Source: Gemmataceae bacterium
GTDB taxonomy: Bacteria; Planctomycetota; Planctomycetia; Gemmatales; Gemmataceae
NCBI GenBank assembly: GCA_947490035.1
Contig: CANLGS010000294.1
Span: 1 to 5,978, forward strand
Length of the DNA stretch: 5,978 bases
Direction: 5' to 3'
The position numbers and the translations under genes are program-made. This document shows, piece by piece, positions 1 through 5,400 of the stretch. The notes under the pieces were generated by a model. It was not told the DNA's origin. It did not search any database and was given only the letters and a program-made list of their open reading frames with translations. How positions within the stretch are numbered: position 1 is the first letter of the stretch; the number at the start of each line of letters is the position of its first letter.

Positions 1-20
1 GTCGAAATCCACGCGCAGGG

Positions 21-64
21 GGTCATTTCGGCGGTCACCCATTGGGTCCCTCGGTCATTTCGGC
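21..64. repeat. Short direct repeat (12-mer, two copies)
   Basis: The 12-mer ggtcatttcggc occurs at 21-32 and again at 53-64, a period of 32 bases, with a small ACCC/GGGT hairpin (37-47) between them. No coding frame across this part is convincing. The role is unknown: it could be a remnant of a dispersed repeat or a pair of protein-binding sites, and chance cannot be excluded for a single pair. Confidence 0.4.
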
Positions 65-82
65 AGGAATGAGGCAGAATCG

Positions 83-95
83 CTGGGAATCCCAG
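83..95. promoter_or_regulatory. Perfect 13-nt palindrome upstream of the small ORF
   Basis: CTGGGAATCCCAG is a perfect palindrome around a central A and ends 13 bases before the ATG at 109. Its placement would suit an operator or a small hairpin in the leader of the 58-codon gene. No -10/-35 pair could be assigned nearby, so a regulatory role is only a guess from position and symmetry. Confidence 0.2.
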
Positions 96-108
96 GGTTC
101 CGGCGCAC

Positions 109-285
109 ATGCCGTGCCGAAAGTCGAAGGTCATCTGGGAAATAGGGGCGGAGACGACGACGCGCGGCGGGAAGGTGTGGTTCTACCACGACGAGGATTT
201 CCGCAAGGCCATCGGCCAGGAGCGGTGGCGCGACCTGCGCACGAAGTACCCCGACCCGAACCCGCCGCCCGAACTCGACGGGTAG
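109..285 (+). CDS. Small hypothetical protein, 58 aa
   Basis: I do not recognise this protein. The frame runs from ATG 109 to TAG 283-285, begins MPCRKSKVIWEIG and ends in a proline-rich acidic tail (YPDPNPPPELDG). The middle is aromatic and charged (KVWFYHDEDF, then QERWRDLRTKY), suggesting a small soluble protein or a C-terminal fragment. It has no signal peptide or membrane segment. The main evidence for coding is codon use: about 53 of 58 codons end in G or C, as in the large genes, while codons before 109 in the same frame lack this bias, which favours ATG 109. The in-frame stop upstream is at 70-72. No clear Shine-Dalgarno sequence is seen; AGGG at 94-97 is weak. It is on the same strand as pfaD but 270 bases away, so a functional link is not implied. 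Confidence 0.5.
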   Translation: MPCRKSKVIWEIGAETTTRGGKVWFYHDEDFRKAIGQERWRDLRTKYPDPNPPPELDG

Positions 286-386
286 AATGCCGCCACGAGC
301 GACGAAGCCGCACTTCTGGCCTGATGCGTTTTGCCGTGGCGGCGCTGCTCAACCGGTTCGGCGGGCGCGTGGCCCTGTTCTGAACG

Positions 387-489
387 CCGGAGTGTGGTCC
401 GCCGCTCCGCGGCGGTCTTGGTTCGCGGCCCGGCGTGTCGGTGAGAAAAGACAAAAAGCACCGCCGCGGAGCGGCGGACCACACTCCGG
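387..489. repeat. Perfect 30-bp inverted repeat upstream of pfaD
   Basis: The arms at 387-416 and 460-489 are perfect reverse complements over 30 bases, with a 43-base spacer. Each arm contains its own hairpin, CCGCCG-ctccg-CGGCGG (at 399-415 in the left arm). The structure is thus two opposed copies of a small palindromic unit, like a REP/BIME pair. The pair lies in the 270-base stretch between the small ORF and pfaD. If transcribed it would form a very stable stem ending 66 bases before the pfaD ATG. There is no U-run after it, so it is not a standard intrinsic terminator. I see no convincing gene elsewhere in 286-555 and no confident sigma-70 promoter. Confidence 0.85.
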
Positions 490-555
490 ACGCGTCTTGC
501 CTGTTCGCGCCGGACGAAAAGCCATAAGCCGAACAGATATCGTCTCGCTCCACTG

Positions 556-2226
556 ATGCCGCACAACTACGCGATGACCCACTCGGCCGGTAACCTCGGC
601 ACGCCGCCCGCGCTCGGACACTGGACGCCGAACGGCGCGCCCCCGTCCGACGCGCCCGACGCCTTCCGAAACGCACTCGGGAACCTGCGCGCGCCGGTCG
701 CGGTCGTGCGCACCGACGACGGCTTCGCGGTCGCGACCGGCGGCACAGTTTCCCTCGGAACGCAGTCGGGCGCGAAGGGAAGTTACGCGGTCGCGGCGTA
801 CCTGCCGCCGCTGCCGCCGGAACAACTCGGCGACCCCACGTTCGTATCCGAACACGCGCTCCGCTACCCGTACATGACCGGCGCGATGGCGAATGGCATC
901 GCGTCCGCGGAGATCGTCGAGGCGATGAGCAAGGCCGGGATGCTCGGCAGCTTCGGCGCCGCCGGGCTGTCGCTCGGGCGCATCGGCGAAGCCATCGACC
1001 GGCTCAAACTGAGTCTTGGCGACGCGCCCTACTGCGTGAACCTGATTCACAGCCCCGGCGAGCCGGCGCACGAGATGGCGACGGCCGACATGTTCCTGAA
1101 GAAGGGTGTGACGCACGTCGAAGCGAGCGCGTACCTCGACCTCACGCCCGCGATCGTGCGGTATCGCGCGGCCGGGTTCAAAGGCGGCGTGGCCGGGTTC
1201 GCGATCCCGATGAACCGCGTCGTCGCGAAGGTGTCGCGCGTCGAAGTCGCGACCAAGTTCCTCTCGCCGCCGCCGGAGAAGATGCTCCGTGCGCTCGTCG
1301 CCGAGAAGCACGTCACCGAGCTTCAGGCGGTACTCGCGGCGAAGTTCCCGGTCGCGGACGACGTGACCGTCGAGGCCGATTCCGGCGGGCACACCGACAA
1401 CCGACCCGCGATCACGCTCCTGCCGACGATCCTCGCCCTGCGCGACCGGTTGCAGGCGCAGTTCCGGTATGAGACACCCCCGCGTGTGGGATTGGCTGGC
1501 GGGATCGCGACGCCCGCGAGCGTGGCCGGCGCGTTCGCGATGGGCGCCGCCTACGTCGTCACCGGCAGCATCAACCAGGCGTGCGTCGAATCCGGCAGTT
1601 CGGACGGCGTGCGGAAGATGCTCGCCGAAGCCGGCCAAGCCGATGTGATTATGGCACCGGCCGCGGACATGTTCGAGATGGGCGTGAAGGTGCAAGTGCT
1701 CAAGCGCGGCACCATGTTCGCCATGCGGGCGCAGAAGTTGTTCGAGCTGTACCGCGGGTATACCAGTTGGGAAGCGATACCGGAGGCCGAGCGCGTCCAG
1801 GTTGAGAAGACGCACTTCCGCACCACGTTTGAAGAGGTGTGGAACCTGACTCGCGAGTTCTGGGGCAAGCGCGAGCCGGCGCAGTTGTGGAAAGCGGAGA
1901 GTGACCCGCGGCACAAGATGGCGCTGGTGTTCAGGTGGTATCTGGGGCTGTCGAGCCGGTGGGCGAACGCGGGCGAACCGGGCCGGCAGATCGACTACCA
2001 GGTGTGGTGCGGCCCGGCGATGGGCGCGTTCAACGAGTGGGCCAAAGGCTCGCACCTGGAAGTTCCCCAGAACCGCACGGTGGTCGGGGTCGCTCTGAAC
2101 CTGCTCTACGGCGCGTGCGTCGTGACCCGCCGCGCGGCGCTGCGGCAGCAAGGCGTGGCGCTCCCGGACGCGTGCTTCCCGCTCGCCCCGATGACGACGG
2201 ACGACGTGACGCGGCGCCTGGCGTAG
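556..2226 (+). CDS. pfaD: PfaD family protein: trans-acting FMN-dependent enoyl reductase of PUFA/polyketide-type lipid synthase
   Basis: This is a full-length PfaD homologue of 556 residues, about normal for the family. PfaD proteins are cytoplasmic FMN-binding TIM-barrel enoyl reductases, distantly related to nitronate monooxygenase, that act in trans on intermediates carried by the PfaA ACPs. Visible family features are YMTGAMANGIAS (106-117), THVEASAYLDLTPAIVRYR (about 188-206), the ADSGGHTDNRP core with His279, the Gly-rich phosphate-binding segment GGIATPASVAGAFAMGA (315 on), VTGSINQACVESG (335-347), the APAADMFEMGVKVQVLKRG run (367-385) and the C-terminal YQVWCGPAMGAFNEW (481-495). ATG 556 is taken as start; ATG 574 (residue 7) is equally possible, as neither has a clear Shine-Dalgarno. 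The stop at 2224-2226 lies inside an inverted-repeat arm, so the last residues may differ from relatives. The PfaA-like gene follows 187 bases downstream on the same strand. The main alternative, a plain nitronate monooxygenase, is unlikely given the length and C-terminal domain. Confidence 0.96.
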   Translation: MPHNYAMTHSAGNLGTPPALGHWTPNGAPPSDAPDAFRNALGNLRAPVAVVRTDDGFAVATGGTVSLGTQSGAKGSYAVAAYLPPLPPEQLGDPTFVSEHALRYPYMTGAMANGIASAEIVEAMSKAGMLGSFGAAGLSLGRIGEAIDRLKLSLGDAPYCVNLIHSPGEPAHEMATADMFLKKGVTHVEASAYLDLTPAIVRYRAAGFKGGVAGFAIPMNRVVAKVSRVEVATKFLSPPPEKMLRALVAEKHVTELQAVLAAKFPVADDVTVEADSGGHTDNRPAITLLPTILALRDRLQAQFRYETPPRVGLAGGIATPASVAGAFAMGAAYVVTGSINQACVESGSSDGVRKMLAEAGQADVIMAPAADMFEMGVKVQVLKRGTMFAMRAQKLFELYRGYTSWEAIPEAERVQVEKTHFRTTFEEVWNLTREFWGKREPAQLWKAESDPRHKMALVFRWYLGLSSRWANAGEPGRQIDYQVWCGPAMGAFNEWAKGSHLEVPQNRTVVGVALNLLYGACVVTRRAALRQQGVALPDACFPLAPMTTDDVTRRLA

Positions 2227-2374
2227 GGTGGGACAAGGCTCTGCGCCGTCCCACCTCTTCGTTTTTGTTTTGTGGCACAGACATTCCTGTCTGTGTTGCC
2301 TTTGGAAGCACAGACAGGAATGTCTGTGCCACAAGAGAAGAGGTGGGACGGCGCAGAGCCTTGTCCCACCCTAC
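2223..2374. repeat. Nested inverted-repeat element between pfaD and pfaA, outer 38-bp arms
   Basis: The outer arms 2223-2260 and 2337-2374 are perfect reverse complements over 38 bases. Each arm is itself a hairpin: GGTGGGAC at 2227-2234 pairs with GTCCCACC at 2248-2255, with a short GGC/GCC stem in its loop. A second, different inverted pair is nested inside (2270-2334). The whole 152-base block fills most of the pfaD-pfaA gap. As RNA it could fold into one long, nearly continuous stem, which could affect transcript stability or the relative expression of the two genes. The only T-rich stretch (2258-2271) lies between the arms, not after them, so a classic terminator is not supported. No flanking target-site duplication or transposase was found. 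The left arm carries the TAG stop of pfaD. Confidence 0.92.
2270..2334. repeat. Inner 26-bp inverted repeat of the nested element
   Basis: Positions 2270-2295 and 2309-2334 are perfect reverse complements over 26 bases with a 13-base spacer. Each arm contains a hairpin, CACAGACA-TTCC-TGTCTGTG (left copy 2276-2295). The sequence is unrelated to the outer arms, so two repeat families appear to be stacked one inside the other. On either strand the unit reads as short Cys-rich peptides (such as TDIPVC), which can generate spurious ORFs. I recall similar units from planctomycete genomes but cannot verify this here. Confidence 0.9.
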
Positions 2375-2413
2375 AAGACCGCCGAGCGCCCTGAACAACA
2401 CGAAAACGGTGCG

Positions 2414-5400
2414 ATGCAGACTCCCGACTCATTCTCCCCGCTCGCGATCGTCGGCCTGGGCTGCCTGTTCCCGAAGGCCGCCGGGCCGGGGTACTTCTGG
2501 GCCAACGTCAAGCGCGGCGTGGACGGCATCACCGAGATTCCGCCGACGCACTGGAACCCGGACGACTACTTCGACGCCGACCCGAAGTCGCCCGACATGA
2601 CCTACGCGCGCCGCGGCGGGTTCCTCTCCGCGGTCGATTTCAACCCGCTCGAATTCGGCATCGCGCCGCGCGACATCGAAGCCACCGACACCACGCAACT
2701 CTTGGGGTTGGTCGCCGCGAAGCAAGCGCTCGTCGATTCTGGGGTCGTGTTCGCCGACGCGAAAGACAAACAGGGGGCTGACGCCCCCCGCTCGCCCAAA
2801 ACAGTTGCGCGAGATCGCGTGTCGGTCATCCTCGGCGTGACGGGTACACTCGAACTCGTCATCCCGCTCGGCGCGCGGCTGGGGCATCCCAAGTGGAAGC
2901 GCGCGATGCAGGACGCCGGCATCCCGCAGGAACTCGCGGACGACGCCGCGAGCCGCATCGCGGAGAGCTACGTCCCGTGGCAGGAGAACAGCTTCCCCGG
3001 TTTGCTCGGCAACGTGGTCGCGGGGCGCATCGCGAACAAGCTCGACCTCGGCGGTACGAACTGCGTCGTCGATGCCGCGTGCGCCAGTTCGCTGTCCGCG
3101 GTTCACCTCGCGGCGCTCGAACTGCAAGCCGGGCGGTGCGATGTCGCCGTGACCGGCGGGTGCGACACGTTCAACGACATCTTCATGTACATGTGCTTCA
3201 GCAAGACGCCGGCGCTGTCGCCGACGGGCGACGCGAAGCCGTTCGCCGACGACGGCGACGGCACCATCCTCGGCGAAGGCTTGGGAATGGTCGTGCTGAA
3301 GCGCCTCGCGGACGCCGAGCGCGACGGCGACACGATCTACGCCGTCCTCAAGGGTCTTGGTTCGTCCAGTGACGGCAAGGGCAACGCGATCTACGCGCCG
3401 AGCGCCGCCGGTCAGAAGAAAGCGCTGCTCGCGGCGTACACACTCGCGGGCGTGTCGCCGGACACGATCGAGTTAGTGGAAGCGCACGGCACCGGCACGA
3501 AGGTCGGCGACACGGTCGAAATCACGGCACTCACTGACGTTTACACCAAGTCCATCCAACAGGGGGCTGACGCCCCCCGCTCGCCAAGAGACCCTTGGTG
3601 CGCGATAGGTTCTGTCAAGTCGCAGATCGGCCACACGAAGGCGGCGGCGGGCGCGGCGTCGCTCATCAAGGCGGCGCTGGCCGTGTACTTCAAGGTGCTG
3701 CCGCCGACGCTGAAGGTGAAGCGGCCGGTCGAACCGCTGCTCGCGGCCGACACGCCGTTCTACGTGAACGCCGAGATGCGCCCGTGGCTGCCGCGCGCCG
3801 AACACCCGCGCCGGGTGGCGCTGTCCGCGTTCGGCTTCGGCGGCAGCAACTTCCACGCGGTTCTCGAAGAACACCGCCCGGAGAAGCTCGAACCCGACTG
3901 GGACGGCTCCACCGAAGTCGTCGCTCTCGGGGCGAACACGCCGCAGGAACTGAGTGCCGAACTCGCGAAACTGCCGACCGAGTGGAACGCGTTCGCCCGC
4001 GCCGCGGAAGCCTCGCGTGCGTCGTTCAGTGCGAAGAGCGCGTGCCGGCTGTGCTTCGCCGCCCACCGCACGCTCACCGACCTGCCGAAGCTGCTCGCGA
4101 ACGCGAAGGCGCGACTGGCCGCCGAACCGGGCGCGACCAGTTGGCACACCGTCGAGGGCGCGCACTACGGGCGTGGACCGGCCGCGGGCAAACTCGCGGT
4201 GCTGTTCCCCGGTCAGGGGTCGCAGTCCATCGGGATGCTACGCGAACTCGCGTGCCTGCTGCCGGAATCGCTCGACGCGCTCGCGTCTGCGAACGAGGCC
4301 GTCGCGGCGCGGTCGCAGGACGAGACGGATTCGCGCCGGTTGAGCGACACCATCTACCCGCCGACCACGTTCGACGCCGAGCGCGAGAAGGCCAACGACC
4401 GCGACCTGCGCGACACGCGGAACGCGCAACCCGCTCTCGGCGCGGTCAGCTTCGGCGTGTGGCGCGCGCTGAGCGCGCGGTTCGGCGTGCGCGCGGACAC
4501 CTTCGCCGGGCACAGCTACGGCGAACTCGTCGCGCTCGCCGCCGCCGGGCGGCTTCAAGAGCGCGACCTGTTCACGCTGTCGCGGGTCCGCGGGCAACTG
4601 ATGGCCGGCCGCCGCGCCGACGACCCCGGCACCATGCTCGCCGTACTCGCGCCGCTGCCCGACATTGAGGCCGTACTCAGGCGCGAAAAGTTAGACGTGG
4701 TAGTAGCGAACAAGAACGCGCCGAAGCAGAACGTGCTGTCCGGAGCGACGGCCGAGATCGACCGCGCCGCGAAGGCGCTCGCCGCGGCCGGGCTGAAGGC
4801 GGTGCGGCTTCCCGTGAGCGCCGCGTTCCACTCGGCGCTTGTTGCTGACGCCGCCGGGCCGTTCCGCGCCGCGCTCGAAGAGGTGTCGCTCGCGGCCGGT
4901 GCCGTTCCGGTGTACGCGAACACCACGGCCGCGACGTACCCTACCGACGCGGGCGCCGCGAAGGACTTGCTCGCGAACCAGCTCGCGAAGCCGGTCGCGT
5001 TCGTGGAGCAGATCCGCGCGATGACCGCGGCCGGCGTCCGCACGTTCGTCGAAGTCGGGCCGGGGTCGGTCCTCACGCGGCTCGTCGAGGCGATTCTGGC
5101 GGACGCGCCGGTTGCGGGTGTTACGGCCTTTGCGCTGGATGTTTCTGCGGGGAAGCGTCCGGGTGTGCTAGATTTGGGGAACGTGCTGGCCCGGCTCGCG
5201 GCCGGGGGCCACGCGGTGGCGCTCGCGGCGTGGGAGCGGGAGAGCCGCTGTCGGCCGCCGGCGGTTCCGGTCGGCAAGCCGCCGCGAACGGTCAGCGTGT
5301 GCGGGGCCAACTCGGTGACCCCGCGCGAGAAGCGCCCGCCGCGCGCGCCGCAACATCTGTCCTCCGCGAACGGCAACGGCAAGCCGCACGCACCCGCGAT

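Noticed and set aside
1..72. Possible 3' end of an upstream gene in frame 1 (stop at 70-72)
   Set aside because: Only 23 codons, with about 70 percent G/C endings, clearly lower than the real genes here, and containing both copies of the 12-mer repeat. The evidence is too weak.
42..383. Plus-strand frame of 113 codons starting MGPSVISAG
   Set aside because: It overlaps the 58-codon ORF in another frame, is Arg-rich low-quality sequence and lacks the GC-ending codon bias.
387..489. CRISPR array
   Set aside because: There are only two copies, they are inverted rather than direct, and no further spaced repeats or cas genes are present.
497..528. Sigma-70 promoter for pfaD (TTGCCT ... CATAAG)
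   Set aside because: The spacing is 20 bases and both hexamers are poor; such matches are expected by chance.
287..556. Plus-strand frame of 89 codons ending at the pfaD start
   Set aside because: It runs through both arms of the 30-bp inverted repeat, giving the duplicated peptide SAAPRR and its complement; it looks like a product of the repeat.
349..2334. Minus-strand open frame of 661 codons opposite pfaD
   Set aside because: It is antisense to an unmistakable PfaD protein, is Arg/His-rich as expected for the complement of GC-rich codons, and runs through two inverted-repeat regions. It has no recognisable motif.
2223..2374. Rho-independent terminator after pfaD
   Set aside because: The stem is very strong but no U-run follows the right arm (ACAAGACCGCC). 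The T-rich stretch is between the arms. An effect on expression remains possible but a classic terminator is not shown.
4555..5382. Minus-strand frame of 275 codons
   Set aside because: It is the shadow of the AT domain and linker on the plus strand, which has clear catalytic motifs; Ser/Ala/Arg-rich composition is typical of antisense frames in GC-rich DNA.
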